From assembly GCA_021810145.1 (NCBI GenBank), contig JAJZJL010000011.1, forward strand, positions 1 to 55,302: a DNA stretch of 55,302 bases, given 5' to 3'. Shown here piece after piece: positions 34,950 through 44,564 of this stretch. The notes under the pieces are model-generated. The model searched no databases and had not been told where the DNA came from. It worked only from the letters and a program-made list of their open reading frames with translations. This DNA is from Planctomycetota bacterium (GTDB lineage Bacteria; Planctomycetota; Phycisphaerae; WQYP01). How positions within the stretch are numbered: the first letter of the stretch is position 1; each line of letters begins with the position of its first letter. Made by a program: the position numbers and the translations under genes.

Positions 34950-36420
34950 CGAGACTTTTCACCACAACGACACAAAGACACAAAGAAACGATAACAGTAA
35001 ATGATCAGTGTTTACAGTAATTGTCAGTATATGCAGTATTGGTCAGTAGATTCAGTATTCGTCAGTGGATCCAGTATTGATCAGTATATTCAGTGTTGGT
35101 CAGTATTATCAGTACCTGTCCCATGTGTCGTTGCTCGTTGCTCGTTGTTCGTTGCTCGCCGAGTCGCCCTCCGCTTCCTCCTTGTGAAACAAAAAGGCCT
35201 TCCAGCCCCAAGGCCTAATGCCACGAAGAAGTCCTTGTCCACAGATTGCCGGGATTAATCAGCTTGGGTGCATTGAGCACTGGGCATTTAGCATCTTGCA
35301 ATAGGGGTTTGCACCACAACGGCACGTTAACAGTATTGGCCGGTATTGATCAGCATTGGTCAGTATATGCAGTATTGGACAGTATTTTCAGTACCTGTCC
35401 CCGCGTGCCGGGAATAACTGCTCGTTGCTCGCTGGTCGTTGCTCGCCGAGTCGCCCTCTGCTCCCTCCTTGTGAACAAAAACGTTTTTCACCACAACGAC
35501 ACAAAGACACGAAGGGGGTTAGGGGTTAGGAGTTAGGAGTTAGGAGCTATCCTCAGTGGTTCCAGGCTCGCCGGGAATCAATGATCAAATTGGCTGGAAG
35601 CGCTGCGATTCTAATGTCTTCCAGGTTCCAGGTTCCGGGTTTCAGGTTCCATCCCGATGTGCCGGGACATGTGCCATTCAGTAATCGCTGTTCCGTAACA
35701 CCCTCCCCCCACCTCGGCTTCCTCCTTGTGAACACAAAACGTTTTTCACCACAAAGGCATGGAAACAGTATGGGTCAGTATTAGCAGTATTAGTCAGTAT
35801 CTTCAGTAAGCATCGTTGCTTGGAATCCTCCGTCCACCTCTGTTTCCTCCTTGTGAATAAAAAATTCTTTAACCACAACGGCATGAGGGCAGTAATGGTC
35901 AGTATTAGCAGTATTGGTCAGTATTTTCAGTAAGCATCGTTGCTTGAGATCCTCCGGCCATCTCCGCTTCCTCCTTGTGAATAAAAACGTTTTTCACCAC
36001 AACGGCACGAGGACAGTATGGGTCAGTATCGATCAGTATTAGCAGTATTAGCAGTATTAGTCAGTATTGGTCAGTGTATTCAGTATATTCAGAACGTGCC
36101 CCGGGAGCTGGGATTATTGATCATTGACCGTTGGTCATTGAGGTGCCCTCCGCTTCCTCCTTGTGAATAAAAGCGTCTTTAACCACAACGGCATGGAAAC
36201 AGTGTTGGTCAGTGTTCAGTATTGATCAGTATTGAACAGTATGTTCAGTATTGGTCAGTATCTTCAGTAAGCATCGTTGCTTGGAATCCTCCGTCCACCT
36301 CCCCTTCCTCCTTGTGAATAAAAACGTCTTTAACCGCAGCGATGCGATTACTGTAATTGGTCAGTATGTACAGTATTGAACAGTATGTTTAGTAATGGTC
36401 AGTATTTTCAGTGCCTGTCC
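34950..36420. repeat. Mosaic array of about eight cassettes with CAGTAT repeats
   Basis: The recurring order is CACCACAACGGCAC, then a run of CAGTATTGGT-like units (roughly fifty CAGTA/CAGTG words overall), then either CAGTACCTGTCCC or CAGTAAGCATCGTTGCTTGG, then CTCCGCTTCCTCCTTGTGAA with AAAACGTTTTT. Cassette starts lie near 34959, 35309, 35484, 35743, 35867, 35990, 36178 and 36330, spaced about 123 to 350 bases. AAGCATCGTTGCTT forms a five-base stem in several cassettes. The spacing is irregular and the units vary, so it is not CRISPR. Function unknown. Confidence 0.85.
35518..35547. repeat. GTTAGGR heptamer run
   Basis: Four consecutive copies of GTTAGGG/GTTAGGA inserted into one cassette of the mosaic array, where the usual CAGTAT block is missing. 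It looks like a simple-repeat expansion that replaced the block. Confidence 0.8.
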
Positions 36421-36610
36421 CGGCGAGCCGGTTCACCGGCTAAACTTCCAGATTCCCCGACCGGTGATTACGAAATTCCATGCGCTCTACTTTCTACTGA
36501 CTACCTTCCAAATTCTCGGCGAAGCCGCGCCGGGACAGGTTCTGTATTCTTTCCCCCACCATTGATCATTGACGAAGATTCCAGATTCCATCCCTCCGCG
36601 CGCTGCAGGG

Positions 36611-37279
36611 CTAATGCCGCAGGGGGCTGCCGTTGTGTTCTCGTGGGGCGGCGTGCGCGGCTTCCACGCGCGAGGTCGGCCAGATCGAAACGGTGCCCTG
36701 GGAATCCAGAAGCGAGGCCAGATCACACGTTGGAACGGTGGAGGTCAGACACGTTAAAAATTCTTTGGCCCCCAGACGCGTAATCAGCAGGGTCCAGGCT
36801 TCCGTGTTATGTTCATGTCCGCAATGGCCATAAATATTCAGGGCTTTGGCGACCCCATGGTGCTGAAAGGGCGTAAGCAACAGTTCGCTGTCTTCATGGC
36901 CCAAGGCCCGGTCGCGCAATACCGGTTTGAATACCTGGGCGATATATTTTTCCAGATCACGCAGGTGATGGGCATGATGGATATTATCATCGAAATGCTT
37001 CGGATTCAGTACGGCAAAGCACTCCTCGCGCGTCATGGTGGGCAGGTAACTTAACGACGCTTCCACCTGGTGCCGCAACTGTTCCTGCCAGTGCTGATAC
37101 GATTCGGCCATGATATGCGCTTCATTCTGTTCGTTGAAGCGGCCGCAATGCGGGCAGCGGATCTTGGGCGGTTTGAAAATAAAAGGCAAAAGCGGCTTTT
37201 TGATGTGCGTATGATCCAGTGCTCCCGCGCATGACGGGCACATGAACAGAATCGGCGATTTTTTCTCCGGAGGTTTCAT
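36611..37279 (-). CDS. Zinc-ribbon protein of unknown function
   Basis: A 222-residue protein. Two cysteine pairs near the N-terminus (FMCPSCAG and RCPHCGR, about 30 residues apart) form a probable zinc ribbon; the rest is helical and His-rich, with EECFAVLNPKHFDDNIHHAH. The ATG at 37279 has AAAGGAG at good spacing and is preferred over the ATG at 37309. The C-terminus (after about residue 205) runs into the repeat mosaic region and is low in complexity, so the original end may have been replaced. No family recognised. Confidence 0.65.
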   Translation of the reverse strand: MKPPEKKSPILFMCPSCAGALDHTHIKKPLLPFIFKPPKIRCPHCGRFNEQNEAHIMAESYQHWQEQLRHQVEASLSYLPTMTREECFAVLNPKHFDDNIHHAHHLRDLEKYIAQVFKPVLRDRALGHEDSELLLTPFQHHGVAKALNIYGHCGHEHNTEAWTLLITRLGAKEFLTCLTSTVPTCDLASLLDSQGTVSIWPTSRVEAAHAAPREHNGSPLRH

Positions 37280-37662
37280 GTCCGGCTCCTTTTTTCGATC
37301 AGGCCGCAAGGCCGGCGGGCAAGCTGAATGATTGCCCTTCTCCCTGTTCCCTGATTTTCTGATAAATCTGAAACTTTTTTCTTCACATCTCCATCACACA
37401 ACGATTTCGGAACCGCAGCATCACATTATTAATCAATCTGCCACCCGGAAAAGTGTGAACCGGAAACGGGTTCATACCGGGCAGGCTCTAAGATACTTGT
37501 ACTACGATCAGCCATGAAAAGCAATGAAAATCCTGCAATATTGTTAAAAAACCCCATGGGCAAGGCTTTGCCACTGGTCAGCGCGGGGGGATTTCCCTAC
37601 AATACCGGGCTTGGAGTGTGTTTTTGGATTTTTATAGTCAAGAAATACTGGAGTAATAAACA
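37280..37662. other. Divergent intergenic region before fba
   Basis: About 380 bases between the zinc-ribbon gene and the aldolase gene, transcribed away from each other. It should hold both promoters. No consensus boxes stand out. The right end has CTGGAG, the ribosome site of fba, ten bases before the ATG. Confidence 0.4.
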
Positions 37663-38688
37663 ATGCCACTGATGACTACCAAACCGATGTTCGACCTGGC
37701 CTACGAAGGCGGATTCGCCATTGGGGCTTTCAACGTCAACAACATGGAACTGGCTCAATCCATTATTGAAGCCTGCGCCAAGGAGAAAAGCCCCTGCATC
37801 CTGCAGATTTCCAAGGGTGCCCGTAAATATGCCAACATCCGTTATCTCAAGCACATCATTGACGCGGCCGTGGAAGATCATCCGGAAGTACCCGTATCAA
37901 TCCATTGCGATCATGGTGATACCATTGATCTTATCAAAACCTGCATCAGCGATGGCTACACCAGCGTGATGATCGACGGCAGCCACCACCCGTACGAAGA
38001 AAACGTCAAGCTCACATCGGAAGCCGTTAAGGTTGCGCACGCCGCGGGCGTGGTGGTGGAGGCGGAACTGGGCATGCTGGGCGGCATTGAAGAAGATGTG
38101 GTGGGAATGGACGCCCACGAATATGAAAAGAACGTGGAAAAATTCCTTACCGATCCGCAGCAGGCCGCCGATTTCTGCAAGAGAACCGGGTTGGATTCGC
38201 TGGCGGTGGCCATTGGCACCAGCCACGGCGCATTCAAGTTCAAACATGAAGCCAAACTGGCATTCAACCGCATTGAAGAAATCATGAAAACCTGCCCCGG
38301 CATTCCGCTGGTTATGCACGGCAGCAGCAGTGTGCCGCAGGAATTCATTGATCTGGTCAATAAATACGGCGGTGCCATGCCCAACGCCAAAGGTGTTCCG
38401 GAAGATCAAATCTCCATGGCCGTGCGGAAGTATGGCGTATGCAAGGTGAACATCGATACCGATTTACGTCTGGCCATGACGGCGAAAATCCGCGAGGTTT
38501 TTGCCACCAAACCGGCGGAATTTGACCCGCGTAATTATCTTGGGCCGGCCAGAGAAGCGATTATCTCGATGGTGCAACGCAAACTCCATGTGCTTAACAG
38601 CGCCGGCAAGGCTGATGCCGTTATCGCCCAATGGAAAAAGCTCGGCAGCCCGATGCCCAGCTATTACACGCACAAAAAAGCCGGTTGA
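37663..38688 (+). CDS. fba: Class II fructose-bisphosphate aldolase
   Basis: A 341-residue metal-dependent aldolase that splits fructose-1,6-bisphosphate in glycolysis and works in reverse in gluconeogenesis. Visible signatures are GAFNVNNMELAQSIIEA, VSIHCDHGDT with the zinc-binding histidine and catalytic Asp, SVMIDGSHHPYEEN, VEAELGMLGG, AIGTSHGAFKF and LVMHGSSSVP, then VNIDTDLRLA for phosphate binding. Length and motifs fit the longer class IIB-type aldolases. A perfect terminator follows 46 bases after the stop, so it is transcribed alone. Confidence 0.95.
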   Translation: MPLMTTKPMFDLAYEGGFAIGAFNVNNMELAQSIIEACAKEKSPCILQISKGARKYANIRYLKHIIDAAVEDHPEVPVSIHCDHGDTIDLIKTCISDGYTSVMIDGSHHPYEENVKLTSEAVKVAHAAGVVVEAELGMLGGIEEDVVGMDAHEYEKNVEKFLTDPQQAADFCKRTGLDSLAVAIGTSHGAFKFKHEAKLAFNRIEEIMKTCPGIPLVMHGSSSVPQEFIDLVNKYGGAMPNAKGVPEDQISMAVRKYGVCKVNIDTDLRLAMTAKIREVFATKPAEFDPRNYLGPAREAIISMVQRKLHVLNSAGKADAVIAQWKKLGSPMPSYYTHKKAG

Positions 38689-38733
38689 TTGGCCACGCCA
38701 ACGCGTGCCATGAGATTCAACAGCAATATCATC

Positions 38734-38761
38734 AAGGGCGGCCCATGGGCCGCCCTTTTTT
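38734..38761. terminator. Bidirectional Rho-independent terminator
   Basis: GGGCGGCCCA and TGGGCCGCCC form a perfect 20-base palindrome at 38736-38755, with AA before it and six T after it. It lies between the convergent aldolase and L,D-transpeptidase genes and can end transcripts from the left side (T tract) and, less strongly, from the right. Confidence 0.92.
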
Positions 38762-39995
38762 ATTGTGCACCGGCACCATGCCGTGGTGCCGCCGGGCCGA
38801 CATATTCAGCCTGCTCCGGTAATCCCGGCGGGTTGATTCCCGGTGGCAATGCGACGGTCAGAGGAATGGGTTTTTTCGGGTTTATCATGATCACCGGCAG
38901 ACCAATATGCACCATTGTCAGCAGGTGCACCGCATCCCAGTTGCACATGCGGAAGCAACCATGTGAACCGGTCAGGCCAATATGCTGCGGCACGGGGTTG
39001 CCGTGCATGCCCACGCCGGGCAGATCCAGCCCCATCCAGACAATTCCCACCGGGTTGCGGGGGCCGGGCGGAATGATTAATCGGTGGTCGATGTTTGCCT
39101 GCGGATACATTGATGGAATAAAGGTGTAGTTGGGATCCAGCGCAATATCCTTGATAACGGCATCTTCGGTTGGCAAATCAGCTTTATGTGCGGCAATGGA
39201 ACACCAGAACAGCGCCACTTCCTGATTGTGCCGGTTGTACGCCCGAATGGCCTTCTGCGCCAGGTTTACCGTCAGGTAAGCCACATGCACATCGGGAAAC
39301 ATTTGTTTATCCTGCTGAATCACCGCCTGCAGGCCGCCGGGATTTCCAAAATCATCAGGCCCCGGAAAGGGCCGGATATTGGGCACATTGATCGTCTGGC
39401 CCACGGATAAATTCCGCAGATTGAGATTTGGATTCAACGCCCGCATCAAACCCTCCGTGCAATGGAATTTTTCGCACAGACAATCCTCCAGGGAAGCATA
39501 GGGCATACGCGATGCGGCCGCCATTTTCAGCCAGGTCCAATGCAGGTGGCCAACGGCATCGGCATCATCCTGCGTAATGGTGTATTGCGTGATAACGTGT
39601 TTGACATCTACGCCCAGCGCATCAAATACCGCCGGATTGTGCGGATTCAATGGATTTACACCGGGGAAGAACCGTGCCGCATACTCTTTCAGCGCTGTGC
39701 GCGAATGCGGGCCAAAATTGCCATCGAGAATACCCGGTGAAAAATTATTGGCTGCCAATGCAATCTGCCAGGCCAGCGCCACGCGCTGCGTATAAGTCAA
39801 CTGCGGTTGGCCCGGTGCGGGAAATTCCGCCGCGTCATTGCCATTGCCGGTCTCACCGGCGGCACCGGCGGATTGCGAGGAACCGGAGGAAGCATTCCAT
39901 TGAGTATCATTTGAAGCTGCCGCGGCGGTGGCGAAAAGTAAGCTTATCGCAGTAGAAACAATTATTGCGTGAAATGCTCTGGATCGTAATGTCAT
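38760..39995 (-). CDS. L,D-transpeptidase with peptidoglycan-binding-like domain
   Basis: A 411-residue exported protein. A signal peptide (STAISLLFATAAAAS) leads to a Ser/Gly-rich linker and a segment LTYTQRVALAWQIALAANNF with ILDGNFGPHSRTALKEYA, typical of a peptidoglycan-binding domain, then a LysM-like SVGQTINVPNIR. The C-terminal YkuD domain has GLTGSHGCFRMCN, containing the catalytic Cys of the SHGC motif. Such enzymes form 3-3 cross-links in peptidoglycan or anchor proteins to it. It occurs after a convergent terminator and points away from recO. Confidence 0.9.
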   Translation of the reverse strand: MTLRSRAFHAIIVSTAISLLFATAAAASNDTQWNASSGSSQSAGAAGETGNGNDAAEFPAPGQPQLTYTQRVALAWQIALAANNFSPGILDGNFGPHSRTALKEYAARFFPGVNPLNPHNPAVFDALGVDVKHVITQYTITQDDADAVGHLHWTWLKMAAASRMPYASLEDCLCEKFHCTEGLMRALNPNLNLRNLSVGQTINVPNIRPFPGPDDFGNPGGLQAVIQQDKQMFPDVHVAYLTVNLAQKAIRAYNRHNQEVALFWCSIAAHKADLPTEDAVIKDIALDPNYTFIPSMYPQANIDHRLIIPPGPRNPVGIVWMGLDLPGVGMHGNPVPQHIGLTGSHGCFRMCNWDAVHLLTMVHIGLPVIMINPKKPIPLTVALPPGINPPGLPEQAEYVGPAAPRHGAGAQ

Positions 39996-40221
39996 GATCT
40001 AACCCCGTCGCGCATCGTTTTCGCATTCCGGTGGTTTTCCATACCGCCCGATGCTTATTGGCGATCCAATAAGCTATTATCAGACATCCATACGTAAAAG
40101 GCTTAGAAAAAATCGATATTATCTTAATTTTTTCGTTTTGCGAACTTCCGCCGGGTCGCCCCGCCCACGGCAGATATGCCGGGTGTCCGACAAAGTTCCG
40201 CGATGCGGGTAAAATTCCGTT

Positions 40222-41010
40222 ATGGCTAATTACGAAAAAGATGAAGCGATCTGTCTGCGTGCCATCGATTTTTCGGAAACCAGCCAAGTGGTGACCCTGC
40301 TGACCCGGCAGAATGGGATCGTGGCTTTGCTGGCGAAGGGGAGCCGCAAGATGGCCAAGGCCGGCACATTTTCATTTGGTGCTCCGATTGATCAGCTTGC
40401 ACGGGGCGAAGTGGTCTTTATTCTCCCGCGCGGAACCGCGGAACTCGGAACCTTGACGGCATGGAATTTACTGGATCATCTCGCGGCGGTGCGCAAATCT
40501 TTGCCGGCATTTCTGGCCGGGCAGATTCTCTGCGAGGTTATTATCGCCCTGCTTTCACCGCATGAACCACATCCGGAACTCTATGATGAACTGATAGCAG
40601 GCTTTTCCGCTCTGGCCGAAGCGCAGAGCAAACGCATGTTTTTAAGCATGGCCAAAAGCGTATTGGCTGCAACCGGGTACCAGCCGCACCTGGAAAACTG
40701 CCTGATCTGTAAAACACCGGTTCGCCCGGGCGTCCGTGCGCAGTTCTGCCCCGGCTCGGGGGGTGCCTGCTGTATCGGATGTCCGGCGCAATCAAAAACC
40801 CTGCAGGTGGATGGCGGGGTTTTGCTGGCGCTGGCTCGGCTGCCCGCGCCGAGCGTATTATTATCATCTGCCGCTTCCAAGCCGGCGGATGCCGCCGCTT
40901 TGCGGGCCGCCGCGGCGGTACTGATGGCGGCCATTGAGGCCGCAACTGATCGCCCGCTTAGAACGCGCTGGGCATTGGACGCACTTTTTGGTAAAAGGAG
41001 AACCGTATGA
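40222..41010 (+). CDS. recO: DNA repair protein RecO
   Basis: A 262-residue protein that helps load RecA on gapped DNA. The N-terminal OB-fold is visible in DEAICLRAIDFSETSQVVTL and VALLAKGSRK; a zinc finger is formed by Cys pairs in ENCLICKTP and QFCPGSGGACCIGC (about residues 155-182). Length agrees with the family. It ends ATGA-overlapping with the next gene, which implies translational coupling with a membrane thioredoxin-like protein. Confidence 0.92.
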   Translation: MANYEKDEAICLRAIDFSETSQVVTLLTRQNGIVALLAKGSRKMAKAGTFSFGAPIDQLARGEVVFILPRGTAELGTLTAWNLLDHLAAVRKSLPAFLAGQILCEVIIALLSPHEPHPELYDELIAGFSALAEAQSKRMFLSMAKSVLAATGYQPHLENCLICKTPVRPGVRAQFCPGSGGACCIGCPAQSKTLQVDGGVLLALARLPAPSVLLSSAASKPADAAALRAAAAVLMAAIEAATDRPLRTRWALDALFGKRRTV

Positions 41011-41939
41011 TGACTCAGGAAACGACCATTCAGCCCGCTTCACCGATTCCACAGCCTCAGACCGTTAAGCGCCGGGCCGCGGACTGGGTGCTTTTTCTAG
41101 CCGGGGCGATTTTGATAATCGCAGGCATGTTGAAAGCCTACGATCTGCTGCGCGGGGCGGTTACCACAGAATATTTCTTTCATTGCACGGAAGTGCTGAT
41201 GGAATTGGCCGCGGGGGTGTGGTTTATCAGTTCCATCGCGGCGTATTATGCGCTGCGCGGCGGAGCGCTGCTGTTTACCATTTTTTTGGCGGTTTCACTG
41301 CATCGTGCGTGGCAGGGACAAATCAATTGCGGGTGTTTCGGCCCCGTGCCGATGAACCCGTGGATTACCGCCACCATGGATGGCATATTTCTGCTGATGC
41401 TGCTTGCGGTCATTCCGGCGCAGGAGAAAACCGCGCCGGCTGAGCGCTGGAGAACAATTCTCTCGGCGTTGCTGGGGCTGGGAATTTTGTGCGGCATTAT
41501 GGGGGGCGCGTATTACCTGAAGCCGGGAATGCTGCATGCCAACGGCACATTAACCGGCGGCCATGGCGTGGTGTTCATGCAGCCGCCGGCCTGGTATGCC
41601 AAACGCTTCCCGCTGGCCCATTATGTTCCAGGCAGCACGGCAATGATGCACGGGAAATGGCTGGCGGTTATCTATTTTCACACCTGCCCGGTATGCCAGC
41701 ATGCCATCGCCGGCATTTCGCGCCGGCTCGAAGCACATCCGGACCACCACGTGGCGCTGATCCAGTTACCACCTTACGGCCCGCTGCCAAAGGGGATTAT
41801 CAATGCACACATGCTGCAACTGAAAGCCAGTGATGCGCATATCTGGCGGCCACCCTTTTTGCCCGTGCTGGTTGATCTGCATAATGGAGTGGTCACGCGT
41901 GTGCGGTCTTACATTCCGGGGGCCTGGTATGGCTTTTAA
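41007..41939 (+). CDS. MauE-like membrane domain fused to thioredoxin-like domain
   Basis: A 310-residue protein. Residues about 25-150 make four membrane helices with the motif GQINCGCFGPV, the pattern of MauE/DoxX-type redox membrane proteins with the INCGCFG cysteines. From about residue 195 a soluble region includes AVIYFHTCPVCQHA, a thioredoxin-like CPVC site. The combination suggests transfer of reducing equivalents across the membrane. It starts within the end of recO (ATGA overlap). Partners are unknown. Confidence 0.82.
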   Translation: MMTQETTIQPASPIPQPQTVKRRAADWVLFLAGAILIIAGMLKAYDLLRGAVTTEYFFHCTEVLMELAAGVWFISSIAAYYALRGGALLFTIFLAVSLHRAWQGQINCGCFGPVPMNPWITATMDGIFLLMLLAVIPAQEKTAPAERWRTILSALLGLGILCGIMGGAYYLKPGMLHANGTLTGGHGVVFMQPPAWYAKRFPLAHYVPGSTAMMHGKWLAVIYFHTCPVCQHAIAGISRRLEAHPDHHVALIQLPPYGPLPKGIINAHMLQLKASDAHIWRPPFLPVLVDLHNGVVTRVRSYIPGAWYGF

Positions 41940-42016
41940 GCCCGTTTTGCAGCCGTAAAGCAGCTTGTCCGATGAAAGCTCGGTAATGGCGGTGATGGGC
42001 AGCTTTATGGCTTGGG

Positions 42017-43306
42017 TTAATGGCCCTTTAATTCCAGCATCACGATTATGATAATGGCGAAAATCAGGCAGCCCAGCAGCATGAGCACCAGCGGGTCCTT
42101 GAACTTTTGAATCATGGTGCGCGAGCCGAGATCAATGGTTTGTTCTTCTTCAGCTTCAACCAGATCAACCTGATCCGTGGGGTTGGAGTCGGCGGCGGCT
42201 TTTTCAATTTTGGCCAATGTGGTCAGATCATACGCCCGGCGGGCCAGTTTCGGTGGATCGCCATGCGCCACGGATTCCAGATCCGACAGCATATCGGAAG
42301 TGGAGGAATATCGTTTGGCCGGGTCTTTGGCCATGGCGACTTCAATAATTTCCGAAATGCCCGCGCTTAAGTTGGTGTTTACATGGTCGGGCGGTACGAG
42401 TTCCTCTTTCAGATGTTTGTGCATCACCGCCGCCGGTGAGGGCGCTTCAAATGGCACGCGCCCGGTAACCATGTGATACATGGTGGCACCGAGCGAATAA
42501 ATATCCGCGCGGAAATCAATATTCAACTGCCCGCGAATCTGCTCAGGGGATATGTAATAGGGCGTGCCATAGGCCTTGCCGGCCTCGGCGGCAGCGGCCA
42601 CTTTATCATCGGCCTCGCGCGCCAAACCCATATCCGCGAGTTTGGCGATGCCTTCCGGGGTCATCATGATGTTTTTGGGCTTTACATCGCGGTGGATCAG
42701 GCCGTTGAGATGGGCGTGCACCAGCGCCCGGCATACCTGAATGATAATATCCAAAGCCTGCTTTTCCGGATACGGTTTGCCGCTGTCGATCAGATGGTCG
42801 TACACTGTTTTGCCGGCCACATATTCCATGACAAAATAGTGATACCCCCCCGCTTCGCCTACGTCGTAAGCGGCTACAATATTCGGATGATTTAATTTTG
42901 CCGCCGCTTTCCCTTCCATGTAAAAGCGATCCACAAATTCCTTGTTTTCGCTCATGCGCTTGGGCAGGACTTTAATGGCGACAATTCGGTCCAGCGAAAG
43001 CTGCCGGGCTTTAAATACGGTCGCCATAGCGCCGGAACCGAGCTTGGAGATAATCTGATAGCCGGGAATCTGCTGGAAGGTTTTCTGCTCTTCCACCGCG
43101 GCTTTAACCCGGGCGAGCTGCGTTTGCGTGACATAACCGTTGGCTACGAGTATGTCGGTTAAAGAGCGATGGCTTTCCTGTCGTTCCAGTTCCGCCTGCA
43201 GAGAAAGGCAATCTCCCAGCTCTTCCTGGGTGCAAAAGCCCTGCTCAACAATGTATTTGCCCAGCATGGTTTCGGTTTTACTGGCAACATTTGCAGGATT
43301 ACTCAT
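42017..43306 (-). CDS. Membrane-anchored serine/threonine protein kinase
   Basis: A 429-residue Hanks-type kinase. The N-terminal 80 residues hold two helical repeats of the type LGKYIVEQGFCTQEELGD and LTDILVANGYVTQTQLAR, similar to type II secretion ATPase N-terminal repeats. The catalytic domain (about residues 85-345) has KLGSGAMATVFKA, the ATP lysine in IVAIKVLP, the catalytic HRDVKPKN, a DMG in place of DFG (ADMGLA) and GTPYYISPEQ. A C-terminal membrane helix (LVLMLLGCLIFAIIIIVML) anchors it. The ATG at 43306 is preferred over a TTG at 43321. Confidence 0.9.
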   Translation of the reverse strand: MSNPANVASKTETMLGKYIVEQGFCTQEELGDCLSLQAELERQESHRSLTDILVANGYVTQTQLARVKAAVEEQKTFQQIPGYQIISKLGSGAMATVFKARQLSLDRIVAIKVLPKRMSENKEFVDRFYMEGKAAAKLNHPNIVAAYDVGEAGGYHYFVMEYVAGKTVYDHLIDSGKPYPEKQALDIIIQVCRALVHAHLNGLIHRDVKPKNIMMTPEGIAKLADMGLAREADDKVAAAAEAGKAYGTPYYISPEQIRGQLNIDFRADIYSLGATMYHMVTGRVPFEAPSPAAVMHKHLKEELVPPDHVNTNLSAGISEIIEVAMAKDPAKRYSSTSDMLSDLESVAHGDPPKLARRAYDLTTLAKIEKAAADSNPTDQVDLVEAEEEQTIDLGSRTMIQKFKDPLVLMLLGCLIFAIIIIVMLELKGH

Positions 43307-43598
43307 AAATTCAGCACTCAATTTTCCGCTTCGGCGGCCGTCCTGTCCGGGAATGGCGGCCCCAAGCGGAATTCTTCACATACTATCGGCACAGAAGCCG
43401 GGAAACTGTTCAGAGGCAACATTGTCCGGGTATGACCACCAAATGGCAAGCAGCCCACCATTATTGCCCCTTTAATTATACGCCCTCGTACACGTTTTGG
43501 TGCGATATTTCAGCCATCCGCGCATCACCTGCGGTCATGTCATTGCTGCCCATATTATCGGCATAGCCTGATAAAAGCATGAGTGTTAGATTCAACGA

Positions 43599-44552
43599 TC
43601 AGATCAAACCGGTGTTTTTCATCCATCCGATAAACCGCTCCAACCCCTCATGTACCTGCACTTTGGGGTTGTAGCCAAGCTCCCGGCCGGCCTTGGTTAT
43701 ATCCGCATAGGTAATGGGGGGTTCCGACACTGGAGCCGGAATTGATTTACATTTCGCCTTTTTTCCGAGAATTGCTTCCAATGTTTTGACAAAATCCAGA
43801 TTTTCAACCGGATGGCCGCACCCAAGGTTATAAATCCGATATCCCCGTGGCGTATCCAGCGCGGCGATGAAACCGTCAAGAATATCATCAATATACGTCC
43901 AATCCCGCTTGAGGTGCCCGGCGGCGAAAAGCGTGAGTTCCTCCCCGGCCATGATTTGCCGGGCCCAATGCCACGGCATCATATCAGGCCGGCCATGCGG
44001 CCCGTATACATTGAAAAACCGGAGAATTGTGACCGGCAGGTTCCATACATGATGGTGGCTGTGGGCAAAAAGCTCCATGGCCCGTTTGCTGGCCGGATAG
44101 GGTGCCAGCGGACGATCCGCCGCGGCGGTTTCCGGAAAGGGAACCGGTGTGGATTGGCCATAAACCGATCCTGTGGAGGCCAGAACGCAGTGCGGAGAGC
44201 CGATCTGCCGGGCCGCATCCAGCAGATTCAACGTACCCTGCACGTTGACCGCCGCGTAAATCAACGGATTGGCCACACTGTACCGCACCGAGGCCATGGC
44301 TCCGATGTGTGCAATGGCATCCGGCTGGTAGCGCTGCGCCATATTGAGCATCAGATCGGCATCACGCAGGTCGCCTTCAACAAATGTAAAGCTGCTTTGG
44401 GCCGTCAGGTCCGCCAGGTTACGGCGCTTATGTTCCACCGGATAGTAATCACTTAAATTATCCAGCCCCACAACGGAATCACCCCGCTTCAGCAGCCGTG
44501 CCGAAAGGCGCGAAGCAATAAAACCCGCCGCCCCGGTTACCAGAACTTTCAT
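43599..44552 (-). CDS. NAD-dependent nucleotide-sugar epimerase (UDP-glucuronate 4-epimerase-like)
   Basis: A 317-residue extended SDR protein. The Rossmann motif LVTGAAGFIASRLSARLL opens the chain, the catalytic YPASK (Tyr-x-x-x-Lys) lies near residue 150, with LASTGSVYGQ and LRFFNVYGPHGRPDM, then DWTYIDDILDGF. The RPDM segment is characteristic of UDP-glucuronate 4-epimerases; interconversion of UDP-glucuronate and UDP-galacturonate is likely for polysaccharide synthesis. It begins 12 bases after deoC and is probably cotranscribed with it. Confidence 0.85.
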   Translation of the reverse strand: MKVLVTGAAGFIASRLSARLLKRGDSVVGLDNLSDYYPVEHKRRNLADLTAQSSFTFVEGDLRDADLMLNMAQRYQPDAIAHIGAMASVRYSVANPLIYAAVNVQGTLNLLDAARQIGSPHCVLASTGSVYGQSTPVPFPETAAADRPLAPYPASKRAMELFAHSHHHVWNLPVTILRFFNVYGPHGRPDMMPWHWARQIMAGEELTLFAAGHLKRDWTYIDDILDGFIAALDTPRGYRIYNLGCGHPVENLDFVKTLEAILGKKAKCKSIPAPVSEPPITYADITKAGRELGYNPKVQVHEGLERFIGWMKNTGLI

Positions 44553-44564
44553 CCATTAACTCCT

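Larger units (their letters stand above)
34762..36610. other. Gene-free stretch filled with repeats
   Basis: About 1.85 kb without a credible gene. Most of it is the CAGTAT mosaic (34950-36420), with additional simple repeats: GTTAGGR heptamers, CAGGTTCC units, CGTTGCTC units. Only the first 190 bases and the last 170 bases lack obvious repeats. The reading frames here are artefacts of the repeats. Confidence 0.75.

Noticed and set aside
35518-35547. Telomere-like repeat suggesting a linear replicon end
   Set aside because: Only four heptamers, internal to a gene-bearing region and within a mosaic of other simple repeats.
34950-36420. CRISPR array
   Set aside because: The repeats are short, variable and irregularly spaced, there are no unique spacers of constant length, and no cas genes are in the window.
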